Position numbers and translations under genes: made by a program. This document shows, one piece after another, positions 1 to 13,049 of a stretch of 64,000 nucleotides of DNA. Under the pieces are notes generated by a model that was not told the origin of the DNA, did no database searches, and saw nothing but the letters and a program-made list of their open reading frames with translations. This DNA comes from Amyelois transitella (taxonomy: Eukaryota > Arthropoda > Insecta > Lepidoptera > Pyralidae): NCBI RefSeq assembly GCF_032362555.1, contig NC_083534.1:338001-402000 (forward strand). The letters are read 5' to 3'. Each line of letters begins with the position of its first letter. Within the stretch, counting starts at the first letter, position 1.

Positions 1-801
1 GCGGTAAAGGCTTCGTAACCAGTGGTCAAAGGAAGAATCACACTTTGATTCATACGAGTAAGTGCGGATTTTTTTTTATATGTATACAAACATACCACAT
101 ACAGGCCACATTCAGCTGTTTGGCTCTATGATAGAATTGAGATTCAAATGGTGACAGGTTGCCAGTCCGTCGCCTAAAAGAAGTATACTAAGTTTATAAG
201 CCTATACCTTAGTCGCCTTTTACGACATCACAGGAAAGAGATTTTTTTCTAATATAATGTTGTGTGTGTGTTTTTTTCTGTTTTTCCTTTTCTTAATGTG
301 CAATAAAGAGTATCTTTCGAGATTAGCGCATACGTACATACCTACAGACAGAGAAAATATGGATACTTTTTAAAAAACGTAGTTATGATAATATCTGATT
401 ATTTCACAGACGAGAAGCCCTACGAATGCAATATTTGCGGCCATCGGTCCAGGCAGAAGGGCGACGCCCGACTGCACATGTCCACTCACACCAACGATAA
501 AAAATACGAATGCGATTATTGTAATAAAAAATTCTTTTACAAATACAGCGTACTTTCACACATCAGGACTCATACCCAGAGCAGAGTGTTCAAATGTCCC
601 GAGTGCGACTTCACGACCGCCACGAAAGTGGGTTTGAGGAGCCACGTGACCTATAAACATTTGGACGCAAAACCGTTCCATTGTAGTTTATGCAAAATGT
701 CGTTTAAGGTTAGAAATCATTTGACAAGACACAACGCTAGTAAGATGCATAGGAATAATGCGTACGGTTTTCAGAAATGTAAGGATGAGTTGGTTGATTG
801 A
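1..801 (+). CDS. C2H2 zinc-finger protein, C-terminal part (two exons, 5' end outside window)
   Basis: Likely nuclear DNA-binding protein. Exon A is 1-57 with donor GTAAGT at 58; exon B is 410-801 after a TTTCACAG acceptor and ends in TGA at 799-801. Joining them (phase 1) gives a continuous finger and linker: a partial finger ending in H-x3-H, then T-N-E-K-P-Y, the canonical inter-finger linker, which supports the splice. Exon B carries four more fingers: CNIC...HMSTH, CDYC...HIRTH, CPEC...HVTYKH and CHCSLC-type with H-x4-H near the end. The tail after the last finger is only about 16 residues. The frame-open stretch upstream of 410 is intron, not coding. The DNA target cannot be inferred. 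Confidence 0.85.
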
Positions 802-944
802 AAACATGTATATATTTATGTTTATATACCTTGCGCGGTAGACGGAGCCAACAGTCTCGAAAAGTTTGATAGGCCACGTTCAGCTGGTTGGCTTAATGAT
901 AGAATTGAGATTTAAATAGTCACGGTTTGCTGCGAAGAAAACTC

Positions 945-950
945 AATAAA
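945..950 (+). terminator. Candidate polyadenylation signal of the first zinc-finger gene
   Basis: AATAAA lies about 145 nt after the stop codon at 801. Another AATAAA is at 1180-1185. Which one is used cannot be told from sequence alone. Confidence 0.4.
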
Positions 951-1740
951 ATAACGACCATTTTACGAGAACATGAAACTTTAAATCGAAAAGCAACATG
1001 TCTCCTGCCATCTCGCTTAGATAGTACAATAGCGGAAAGTTCTTCGCGGGTTCAAAATGATAGACTCAACCGCTTACATATTTTTCGCGCCATAAAAAAA
1101 AAAGACTACAGGTACATCGGTGTACGCTATCAAAGTAATATCTGTGCCTTATTATAACTGACGTGAATAATACATTATCAATAAACTTACTATTAAACAA
1201 GCAAGTGTAATGATTTTATTATTATAAAGATGAATTTAAAAATAGATTATTTGTTTAAAAATATGGCTGTTTATATGTTTTAGAAATAAAAACATGATTA
1301 TTTGAAACAAATTAGTTTTATTTCCATCTTATATTCATTATGTGCTGACCTTTTTTTATTAGAAAAAAAAATTCAAGATTAAGATTAAAAATGTGGTTGT
1401 TGTGCCTCACTCGACATAGATAGGTATAGTGTGTCGCGGACTTTTTTGTAGATATTTATAAGATCTATAATAAATTAAAACATTTTATGGTTCTATCTTT
1501 TGTAGTTTAGGCAGCGTACGCAAAATAAGTAACTTTTTGGTTTATTTTTTTTTAGTTTGTGTCCGAAAAATTCAAATATATTACGCAACCCTATTTTTTT
1601 TCAAAATAAAATATAGTCTTTGTTACTCATGGATAATGTAGATTTCGAACGGTGAAAGATTTTTTGAAATCGGTCCAGTAGTTTTTGAGCCTATTCATTA
1701 CAACCAAACAAACAAAGTTTTCCTCTTTATAATATTAGTG

Positions 1741-1828
1741 TAGACAAGCTAAACCAACCAAAGCCAATTGATTTCGACGCTTTAGAGCGTTTGTCGTTAA
1801 ATCGAGACGTTACATGGAGTTTACACTG
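1741..1828 (-). repeat. Truncated end of the pogo-like MITE family
   Basis: Matches the terminal part of the elements at 4529-5102 and 6002-6934 (AAACCAACCAAAGCCAATTG through GGAGTTTACACTG followed by TA). Only one terminus is present. Confidence 0.7.
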
Positions 1829-2184
1829 TAATTAAAGCCTTCGTTCAGCTGTATGGCTTATACATTATCCGTTTCTCTTCCCATGCAGATTGTAAAAGTC
1901 AATCAAGGGAATGGTTTGTAAACTTGATATTCTTATTGTAGTCGATGGGCTAGCAACCTGTCACTATTTGAATCTAAATGAAAAAACACGTTTACTGTAT
2001 GGGCATCCCATTAGTTTTTTAATTTTTAGTATTTGTCGTTATAGCGGTAACGAAAATATATAATTTGTGAAAATTCCGTATATCATAATAGCTACCTACA
2101 AAAGCTACCACGGTTTCTGAAATATAGCCTGGTAACAGACAGACGGAAGCTTAGTAATAGGTTTCCTTTTAACCTTTTAGGTGC

Positions 2185-2769
2185 GGTATAGGTCGCGCGG
2201 TGGTTAAAGAACGCTCGGCAAAAATAGTGGGGGCAATCGGCGCATGTGTACATTCGCGCTCAAAAATGCTAAGGGAAATGTTTTTTTTTTATTTATTTAA
2301 TACTAGCTGTTGTCCCGCAATTTCGCCCGCGTGATTTTCCAAAAAAAAAGTAGCCTATGTTTTAACTCAGTTATTTAACTATATCCATATCTTATAATAT
2401 TAGTATGGATTTTGTGCCTTATAAATACTTATAATCCCTACTTATTTTTTAAATGCGAAAGTGTGTATCCCTACTTATATTATAAATGCAAAAGTGTGTA
2501 TGTGTAAATTTTATTTTTTGGCATTTGTTCCCATTACGACTTACTATTAATACGATAAAACAATCTGTACGCAACAGTACCCAAGAGACACGGGACGCGC
2601 GAACTCAACGCGGGAAGTAAAGAGTGACTAATCCACCAATACGTGTCGCCGTCGGCGCACACCCGCCCCCCCTCTCTCCTCGTCGCACCTAATAGACCTA
2701 AAATTTGATCACTGCGCATGCCCCTTCTACTTTTGCCGAGCGTTCTTAAACCACCGCGCGACCTATACC
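2185..2769. mobile_element. Non-autonomous DNA transposon with about 38-bp terminal inverted repeats
   Basis: The left end (GGTATAGGTCGCGCGGTGGT and on to CTCGGCAAAA, 2185-2223) is the imperfect reverse complement of the right end (2730-2769). No transposase reading frame. The interior carries a later insertion of an RTE-tail-like repeat (about 2306-2520). Superfamily unknown. Confidence 0.65.
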
Positions 2770-2882
2770 CTGAATACTACAGACGATGGCTGTTTACGCC
2801 CTGGATCCCTTGGCATAACCCCAACGATTACAAAAAATGGCATTTACTATCATTTTGACTTTGACAGCAATGTCATTTAAAT

Positions 2883-3578
2883 TAGGGATGTGACATTGCT
2901 GATAAAAATCGATGTTTATCTAATCGATTTATTTTTAAGTATGAAAAATCGATTAATAAATAATCGATTTTTATTATGAAAATAATCGATTTTATTATAT
3001 TGATAGATTTTACCTAATTTTTCAATTAATGTCAAAATAAACGCTAAATACCTACATTATATCAATAGATTTATTCATTAAAAATAAACAACATAAACAG
3101 TAAGTTCTTACATAATTTACACGAATAATGAATAACATATCAACCGAATGTCCATCTAGAGAATGTTTGATTAAATGAATCATCTAAACTGTTTTAAAAG
3201 CACAGATGGCATTATTGTAATATTAGAAAGAAAGAAAAATATTTTATTTGATATCACAAACTTAACTATACTAAGTAACAGATTTTACAATTTGTGCGTT
3301 TTTGTGAATATCAAAAAGGCTTCCTCTCAGCATAATGTTGCGGTGGTAACCACAACGCTGGCCTTCCGAGGACACCTTTTTTTAAAAATTAAAATTATAC
3401 ACTAATATATTATGGAGATATGATAGTATTCTTTGGCAGTTCGCGTTCCGGGCTCCAAGCCAGAAGACAAAAACGTAATGTCGGAGTGCATTTATTGCAT
3501 GATTATAAAAATCGATTTAAATCGATTATTAATTTATAAAAATCACTTTAAAAAATCGATTTTTTTTTCACATCCCTA
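2883..3578. mobile_element. AT-rich TIR element (hAT-like ends)
   Basis: Begins TAGGGATGTGA and ends TCACATCCCTA, an 11-bp terminal inverted repeat. Both subterminal regions are packed with AATCGATT-type palindromes (about 2909-3000 and 3508-3565). No transposase frame. I could not find an exact target-site duplication, so the superfamily assignment is tentative. Confidence 0.55.
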
Positions 3579-3803
3579 GTTTTAATTTTCTTTCTGTTTT
3601 GACGTGTCCTTTATTCAGCTCAGCTGTCTGTTCTTTTTTTGTCTGTGGTTTCTGTTTGCGTTTGCAGTTGTGGAACGATTTTAGATTTTATTTTCTAGTT
3701 CTTTCTCGTGGTGGGCGATTGTATAAGTTGTAATCAAAACATTTCTTTAACAAGATATATGTGCTCGTGGATTTATCTTTAGTCAAAATAGCTGCTAACA
3801 ACT

Positions 3804-4488
3804 ATGCAGGCGCCAAGCGCTTCCCGGGAGCAAGCGCCTCCCGTTCTGAGCACGAGTTCTACGATCCTCAACATGAGGGAGAAAGAGAAATACATTGAAG
3901 ATTTCGACTTCCCATTCTGCGACGAGTCATCAAAATACGAAAAAGTTGCAAAAATCGGCCAAGGAACGTTTGGGGAAGTGTTCAAAGCCCGGGCTAGGAA
4001 TAGCAATAAAAAGTTTGTCGCTATGAAGAAAGTGCTTATGGATAACGAAAAAGAAGGCTTCCCTATCACAGCTTTACGAGAAATAAAGATCCTGCAGCTT
4101 CTAAAACACGAGAACGTCGTGAATTTAATAGAAATTTGCCGCACGAAAGCTACCTTACACAACAAATATAGGTCGACATTTTATTTAGTTTTCGATTTTT
4201 GCGAACACGATTTAGCTGGTTTATTGTCGAATGTGAACGTGAAATTTAGTTTAGGCGAGATCAAGAAAGTGATGCAACAGTTATTGAATGGATTGTATTA
4301 TATTCATAGTAACAAAATTCTACACAGAGATATGAAAGCTGCAAATGTATTAATAACTAAGAATGGAATATTGAAACTGGCTGATTTCGGTCTGGCGAGA
4401 GCGTACAGTGTAGCGAAGTCCGGACAGGCAAATAAGTACACGAATAGAGTCGTGACGCTTTGGTACAGACCTCCCGAGCTGTTATTAG
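3804..4488 (+). CDS. Cdk9: Cdk9 exon 1
   Basis: Codes residues 1-228 and most of the kinase N-lobe through the P+1 loop. Donor GTAAGT at 4489, phase 1. The small antisense open frames here are shadows. Confidence 0.93.
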
Positions 4489-7400
4489 GTAAGTTTAGCA
4501 CTGCTTCTATTTAGTATCTATCAAAGTACAGTGTAAACTCCATGTAACGTCACTTGATTTAACGACAAACTCTCTAAAGCGTTGAAATCAATTGGCTTTG
4601 GTTGGTTTAGCTTGTATTCTATACAATGATTCACTCAAAATAGCATTACACCCACTCTTATATAACAACAGAAGTGAGTAATAAAAAGTTACTTTTAATA
4701 TGCTAAAATTAGTAAAAACTGCGCACCTGTGTATGTTTTTTTGTCGCTTTATTATCCTAGCCTAACAACTCTATTGTCGGGCATCATTCATACGGAGCTT
4801 TTTAAGAAATTCGTTCTTTTGTTTACAAATTGGGATTGCTTGGACGTGTAGACCATGACTAATAAGTAGGAGTCATAGATTACAACGTTATCATATTCTT
4901 AGTTGCTCACAAACTTTAAAACTGTAAACATGGCTAGTAAAAGAAAGTTGATTCATGTTTATGTTCATAACTACTAACACTCGACTGAAATAAACTTTTT
5001 CTTTTTCTAGTTCAGATTTTTCTTCTCTCTATTTAACGACCACTTTCTGTAACGCTAAAAAATGCTCAGTCACTTCAGTGTCGTTATATAGAGTTTACAC
5101 TGTATGTTCATATATCATGCGACTAAATTTAGACATCCTAATTAGTTTGATTTCGGCTCAAACACACGAAGGGAAGATCTTCCGCCATGCTAGGTGTTAT
5201 ATCTTGGGAATCGCGACTCTGACGATGTTGTGTCGGAGGTTGTATATATGCTCCAATCCGTCAAATCTTTGCTTGCGCGATTTAGACTATTTGCTGGTTT
5301 TCACTGAGAGCATCGTGTGATTGGTTGTTGTGGCGTAGAGATGTTGCCACAAGTAACAATTCAGACATTGCTATTGCAATGTCTGCGTAATGAGAACCGT
5401 TCCTAGGGGTAGAAATTGATATTTTTTTTAGCTTTTAATTTAGAATAGTATTTTTATAAATAATATAAGAATCCTACTTATATTATAAATGCGAAAGTTT
5501 GTATGTCAGTATGGATGTTTGTTATTCTTTCACGCAAAAACTACTGAACTGATTACGATGTAATTTGGTATGTAGGTAGCTGAAGACCCAGAATAACATG
5601 TAGGCAACTTTTTATCCCAGAGTTACCGTGGGATTGATAGGGTTTCCATGCGGACGAAGTCGCGGGCGGCCTCTAGTAAGACATAATTTACGTAAGTTAT
5701 GTTTTAGTTCAGCCTAAAATTTTAGTATATGTACTTATATTATAAAGGTAAAGAAGTCATTTCAATTCAGACAAGCTACTGTAGTTAACTTACTGACTGA
5801 TCCAGGTAATATTATAAATGTGGAAGTTGTACATGTGTGTCTGTTTGTCACAATAGTACTGCTAACTAATCTATCCTGGTATGAAAAAACATCACGGCTG
5901 TTTTCCATTGGGGTAGGCAGAGACTATCTATTTCCACTTGCCATGGTCTCTGCATACTTATTACCCTTCATCCACATTCATGACCCTGTTCAAGTAAGAT
6001 ACAGTGTAAACTCTATATAATGACACTGAAGTGACTGAGCATTTTTTGGCGTTATAGAGTGGTCGTTAAATAGAGAGAAGAAAAATCTAACTAGAAAAAG
6101 AAAAAGTTAATTTCAGTCTAGTGTTAGTAGTTATGTTACATAAAAAAGAATCGATTTTCTTTTAAAGTTTGTGAGCAATTAAAAATATGATAACATTGTA
6201 ATCTATGACTCCTACTATTAGTCATGGTCTAAACGTGCAAGCAATTCCAATTTGTAAACAAAAGAACGAATTTCTTAAAAAGCTCCGTATGAATCATGCC
6301 CGACAATAGAGTTGTTAGGCTAGGATAATAAAGCGACAAAAACCTACACAGGTGCCCAGTTTTTTTGTGAGCAACTAAGAATTTGATAACATTGTAATCT
6401 ATGACTCCTACTTATTAGTCATGGTCTAAACTTGCAAGCAATCCCAATTTGTAAACAAAAGAACGAATTTCTGAAAAAGCTCCGCATGAATCATGCCTGA
6501 CAATAGAGTTGTTAGGCTAGGATAATAACGCGACAAAAACCTACACAGGTGCCCAGTTTTTTTGTGAGCAACTAAAAATTTGATAACGTTGTAATCTATG
6601 ACTATAAGTAGGAACTTATTAGTCATGGTCTTAACTTGCAAGCAATCCCAATTTGTAAACAAAATAACGAATTTAGACAATTTTTGACAATAGAGTTGTT
6701 AGGCTAGGATAATAAAGCGACAAAAAAACGTACACAGGTGCGCAGTTTTTACAAATTTTATCATATTAAAAGTTACTTTTTATTACTCACTTCTGTCGTT
6801 ATATAGAGTGGGTGTAATGCTATATAGAGTGAATCATTGTATAGAATACAAGCTAAACCAACCAAAGCCAATTGATTTCGACGCTTTAGAGAGTTTGTCG
6901 TTAAATCGAGTGACGTGACATGGAGTTTACACTGTATATTTAATGTATCTTAATTCCATCATTAAGCCAAACAGCTGAATGTGGCCTTTCAGTCAGCAAG
7001 ACTGTTGGCTCTCTCTTCCCCCTAATGAATGACATACATACATCCAAAAATCACAACATCTTTGTTTTCGGGCGGAATAATTAATACTTATAAAAACATC
7101 ATGTTCCGGAAGGGTAGGCGGAGTCTGCATCTTTGCATTTGCCCTCTATCAAATACTTCTACCTACATACATACATATGGTCACGTCTATATCCCTTGCG
7201 GGGTAGACAGAGCCAACAGTCTCGAATAGACTGAATGGCCACGTTCAGCTATTTGGCTTAATGATAGAATTGAGATTCAAATAGTGACAGGTTGCTAGCC
7301 CATCGCCTAAAAAAGAATCCGAAGTTTATAAGCCTATCCCTTAGTCGCCTTTTACGACATCCATGGGAAAGAGATGGAGTGGTCCTATTCTTTTTTGTAT

Positions 7401-10400
7401 TGGTGCCGGGAACCACACGGCACCTACTGGTCAAATACTTCTTCCTCCTGGCTTTAGTCCCGGTTGCATCCTCACCACTCTGGAGAGGAGCCCGGGGTAT
7501 GCCTTTGACCACAGATCTTTGATTGGGTAAGTCAAGTTTATACACGAAGCGACTCTTATCTGACCTGCGCAACCTTTGCAGATAAACGTATCTATTCTTG
7601 AGGGGTAGGCAGAGACTACATCTTACTTTACCAAGTTTACCACTTGCCACAGTACCTGGATACTTTAGGTATAAATACATGATTTTCCGTGTTGTTCCCG
7701 GCACCAATAAAAAAAACAAGAATAGGACCACCCCATCTCGTTCCCATGGATGTCGTAAAAGGCGACTAAGGGATAGGCTTATAAACTTGGGATTCTTCTT
7801 TCAGGCGACGATGGGCTAGCAACCCGTCACTATTTGAATCTCAATTCTATCATTGAGCCAAACAGCTGAACGTGGCCTATCAGTCTTTTCAAGACTGTTG
7901 GCTCTACCCCGTAAGGGATAAAGTCGTGATCATATGTATAATATAATATAATATATATGGGACAAATTACACTGATTGAGTTAGCCTCGAAGTAAGTTGG
8001 AAACTTGTGTTACGAGATACTAACTCAACGATACTATATTTTATAATAAATACTTATATAGATAAACATCCAAGACCCAGGGCAATCAGAAAAAGTTATT
8101 TTCTCATCATGCCCTGGCCGGGATTTGAACCCGGGACCTCCGGTGTCACAGACAAGCGTACTACCGCTGCGCCACAGAGGCCGCTAATGTGAAAATATAA
8201 TGGATAATCATGTATGTATGTACATGATTATCCATTATATTTGTGTGACAGGTGACAGGAACTACGGTCCGCCCGTGGACATGTGGGGCGCCGGCTGCAT
8301 CATGGCTGAAATGTGGACGAGATCGCCGATAATGCAGGTGAATATTATCTATACTAATATTATAAAGCTGAAGAGTTTGTTTGTTTGTTTGAACGCGCTA
8401 ATCTCAGGTACTACTGGTTCGAATTGAAAAATTCTTTTTGTGTTGAATAGACCATTTATCGAGGAAGGCTTTAGGCTATAAAACATCACGCTGAAACTTT
8501 TAGGAGCGAAGAAATAATGGAAAATGTGAAAAAAAAGGGGAAAATTATTCAACCTTGAGGGCTTCAATGATGCCCAAAATAAGTATTCCACACGGACTAA
8601 ATCGCGGGAACAGCTAGTTATTTGTATAATTTTGCAGACTTCGCCCTTGTGTGAATTTTAGGCTGTAATATGCATTTCTGATACATATTATCATCACAGT
8701 AAGTAACATTAATATCAGGTGTCCCCGTATTAGTTCCAGAACAGTGGTTGTTTGATCTAGCATCCAGAAGAACATACATACATATGGTCACGTCTATATC
8801 CCTTGCGGGGTAGGCAGAGCCAACAGTCCTGAAAAGACTGAATGGCCACGTTCAGCTATTTGGCTTAATGATAGAATTAAGATACAAATACAGACAGGTT
8901 GCTAACCTATCGCCTAAAAAGAATCCCAAGTTTGTGAGCCTATCCCTTAGTCGCCTGTTACGACATCCATGGGGAAGAAATGGGAGTGGTCCTATTCTTT
9001 TTTTGGATTGGTGCCGGGAACCACACGGCACATCCAGAAGAACCAAATACTTTTTAGCTCACAACATTTTCTTATACAGATCTTGTCGAAATTATAATAA
9101 AAAAATCTGTTCTCTCGGCGCTTTCGGTTTTGGGCCAGCTCGTTACAAGACGAACTTAAAAGAAATAATTTATAACCAAGCACTCTGAATGAGTGGGGTG
9201 TTACAACAATTGGTATACATATATAAAAATCTGAATTGACAAAGTCCGTTTAACGTTGTCTATGTACATTTTTCTAATGGGTACTTTATTGATTTAGGTT
9301 TTGTACATATAAAGTGTACATATATTGTTACAGAGTTATTACAATTGTATGTTTTCCAAAGAAATAAATAAATAAATATCCAAGTGCCGTGTGGTTCCCG
9401 GCACCAATGCAAAAAAGAATAGGACACACCACACCATCTCTTTCCCATGGATGTCGTAAAAGGCGACTAAGGGATAGGCTTACAAACTTGGAATTCTTTT
9501 TTAGGCGATGGGCTAGCAACCTGTCACTATTTGAATCTCAATTCTATCATTAAGCCAAACAGCTGAACGTGGCCATTCAGTCTTCAAGACTGTTGGCTTT
9601 GTCTACACCGCATGGGATATAGACGTGACCATATGTATGTATGTATTCTTCTTTTAGGCGATGCGCTAGCAACCTGTCACTATTTGAATCTCAATTCTAT
9701 CATTAAGCCAAACAGCTGAACGTGGCCATTCAGTCACATTTTTACAAGATTCTAAAGTTGTACCCACATTCCCAGGGTCCTACGGAACAGCAGCAGCTCA
9801 TCCTGATCTCCCAACTGTGCGGGTCTTGCACCCCGGACGTGTGGCCCGGGGTGGAGAGCTTGGATCTGTACAACAAGATGGAGTTGCCAAAGGGGCAGAA
9901 GAGGAAAGTCAAGGTATATATATGTACATATACTAGCTGTCCCGGCAAACGTTGTTTTGCCATATAAATCACTTTCAACTAATTTCTAGTTAAAAAAGAA
10001 ATGTTAAATGTGGACAACCCTTAACACTTAGGGGTATGAAAAATAGATGTTAGCCGATTCTCAGACCTACTGAATATGCATGCAAAATTTGGTGAAAATC
10101 GGTAAAGCCTGAAACGGCTTTACCGATTTTCACCAAATTTTGGTAGGTGAGGAGTACGGAGACAAACATTGTGACACGAGAATTTTATATATAAGATAAT
10201 ATATATCTTGTGATGTATCCATAAATATAGGATTACTCTTTTGTTTGTCTATGCACCGGAACACATAAACTGGCAACATTAAAAAAGCATTCTTCCTTAC
10301 TTTTTACCTCTTTCATGTAAGAGTACGATTTTCCATAATATTTAATTGTCTTATTATTATACTAGCTGTGCCCGCGACTTCGTCCGCGTGGAATAGTTAT

Positions 10401-12332
10401 TTTGGGCATCATTGAAACCCTAAAATATGAATAATTTTTAATTTATAGAGCTGAAGAGTTTGTTTGAACCCGCTAATCTCTCACTACCGGTTCGAATTGA
10501 AAAATTCTTTTTGAGTTGAATAGACCATTTATCGAGGAAGGCTTTAGGCTATATAACATCACGCTGCAACTTTAAGGAGCAAAGAAATAATGGAAAATGT
10601 GAAAAAAAAAACGGGGAAAAATTAATCATCATTGAGGGCTTCAATGATGCCCAAAATAACTATGTTGTGGGTTAATAAAAATTAATTACAAATTATTACC
10701 TCACCAAGCCTTGCTAATTTGGTATTTATTGTATATACATACATACATAAAATCACGCCTCTTTCCCGGAGGGGTAGGCAGAGACTACCTCTTTCCACTT
10801 GCCACGATCTCTGCATATTTCCTTTGCTTCATCCAAATTCAAATACATTTGACCTGACCCTTTACCAGGACGTCCTTAATTTTATCAAGATACGTTCGTC
10901 TAGGTCTTCCCACTCCGACCTTTCCCTCCACACTCTCCTTGTATATCTGCTTAGTCAACCTGTTTTCATTCATCCTCTCCACATGACCGAACCATCTCAA
11001 CATACCCTTTTCTATTCCTGTAACTACATCTTCTTTCACATCACAACATTCCCTTATCACGCTGTTCCTTATCCGGTCACTCAATTTCACACCCATCATA
11101 CTCCTTACCGCTCTCATTTCCACTGCAGTTACTGTTTTATTGTATATATTTTATGTAACTTTATTAATATGTATTTACATATCTATTTTTTTTTCTGTAT
11201 TTGTTTATGTATGTCCATAATTAGTTGTGTGAGTGGAGAACACGCCTGTCACCCTTTCCATCACATCTCCTATCTCGGGTCTGCTGGAAGAGATTTCTTT
11301 TGAAATAAGCAGAACCTATGTAATTTTGTGCCGAGTACCGTGTGGTTCCCGGCACTAATAGAAAAACGAATAGGACCACTCCATCTCTCTCCCATGGATG
11401 TCGTAAAAGGCGACTAAGGGGTAGGCTCATATACTTGGGATTCTTCTTTTTTTGGCGATGGGTTAGCAACCTGTCACTTTTTGAATCTCAATTCTATCTT
11501 AAAGCAAAATAGCTGAACGTGGCCTATCAGTCTTTTCAAGACTGTTGGCTCTGTCTACCCCGCAAGCTATGTAGACGTGATTATATGTATGTATGAATGT
11601 AATTTTGTTTCTTATTATTATCGTTCTCCATGTTTTCTGTGTATACATATTATGTAAATTAATAAAATAAATACTATGGTTACAGGAACGGCTAAAGCAT
11701 TACGTCAAAGACCCTTACGGCTGCGACCTCCTGGATAAACTGCTCCAACTGGACCCCGCTAAGAGGTAAGTACTTAAATATTACAACTAAATAGTGTGAC
11801 AAATTTTATTACATACATATGGTCACGTCTATATCCCTTGCAGGAGACAGAGCCAACAGTCTTGAAAAGACTGAATGGCCACGTTCAGCTGTTTGGCTTA
11901 ATGATAGAATTGAGATTCAAATAGTGACAGGTTGTTAGCCCATCGCCTAAAAGAAGAATCCCAAGTCCATTAGTCGTCTATTACGACATCTATAGGAAAG
12001 AGATGGAGCGGTTCTATACTTTTTTTATATTGGTGCCGGGAACCAAACGGCACAAATTCGTTTAAACAACTTACAATTTTATTATATGTTTTTAAATTTT
12101 TTTTTCAATCGACATATATATATGTATACATACATACATAAAATCACGCCTCTTTCCCGGTGGGGTAGGCAGAGACTACATCTTTCCACTTGCCACGATC
12201 TCTGCATATTTCCTTATAGGAAAGAGATGGAGCAGTCCTATTCTTTTTTATATTGGTGACGGGAACCACACGACACAAATTAGTTTAAACTCACAATTTT
12301 ATTTTATGTATGTATTTTTTTTTTCAATCGGC

Positions 12333-12365
<33 letters not shown>

Positions 12366-12993
12366 ATCACGTCTATATCCCTTGCGGGGTAGACAGAGCC
12401 AACAGACATATATATGTTACTATGATATCGTACGACGAATAATTGACGAAATATCGAATTCGTATTGAAATAACTAGTTCTACATTCATTCATGTTTTTT
12501 AATGTAGACAATGTGTATTCGTCCATGATTTAGATTTAAGAGATCTATATTTGTACATTGACGTCCGATGAAAATGCCGCAGTGTAGTTTGTTCCGCCGC
12601 TTCTTCTACACATGCGCTTCGGAAGCGGCAGTAGTTATAATTAGATTTAAGTGATGTGACGTCAATTAGTGATACCTTGTATCCAATTTTGAAAATAAAT
12701 CTATTCTATTCTATTCTACGACACAGGTATGATGCGGACACAGCGTTGAACCACGACTTCTTCTGGACGGACCCGATGCCGTGCGAGCTCGCCAACATGC
12801 TGGCGCAGCACACGCAGAGCATGTTCGAGTATCTCGCGCCGCCGCGCAGGTATGTACTTATATCTAAATAAATAAATAAATAAAATGTTTATTATCAAAA
12901 ACTCTTTACATATGTAACACAGTTGTAGATTGGTGCCTCCTTTTAAGCTTTACGCCTGTGCCAGGAGACGCCGCTCTTCTATTAACTACACTA

Positions 12994-13049
<56 letters not shown>

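Larger units (their letters stand above)
802..3803. other. Intergenic region between zinc-finger gene and Cdk9, filled with repeats
   Basis: No convincing host exon. It holds a partial copy of the abundant 270-bp repeat (about 820-925), a truncated pogo-like MITE end (1741-1828), a TIR element at 2185-2769 interrupted by an RTE-tail-like repeat (about 2306-2520), and an AT-rich TIR element at 2883-3578. The 225 bp directly before the Cdk9 ATG (3579-3803) is the only apparently unique DNA and should contain the Cdk9 promoter and 5' leader. I see no clear TATA box. Confidence 0.5.

Noticed and set aside
3779..4165. 128-codon minus-strand frame over Cdk9 exon 1
   Set aside because: Opposite strand of a well-supported kinase exon; no family signal.
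5820..6020. Small frame with [18 protein letters not shown]
   Set aside because: Antisense to the LINE 3'-end repeat family (the same text recurs in other antisense copies); not a gene.
10719..11303. 194-codon plus-strand open frame rich in His/Tyr/Phe
   Set aside because: It is antisense to a LINE ORF2 C-terminal fragment on the minus strand (10735-11130), and the same antisense frame recurs at 55526-56062.
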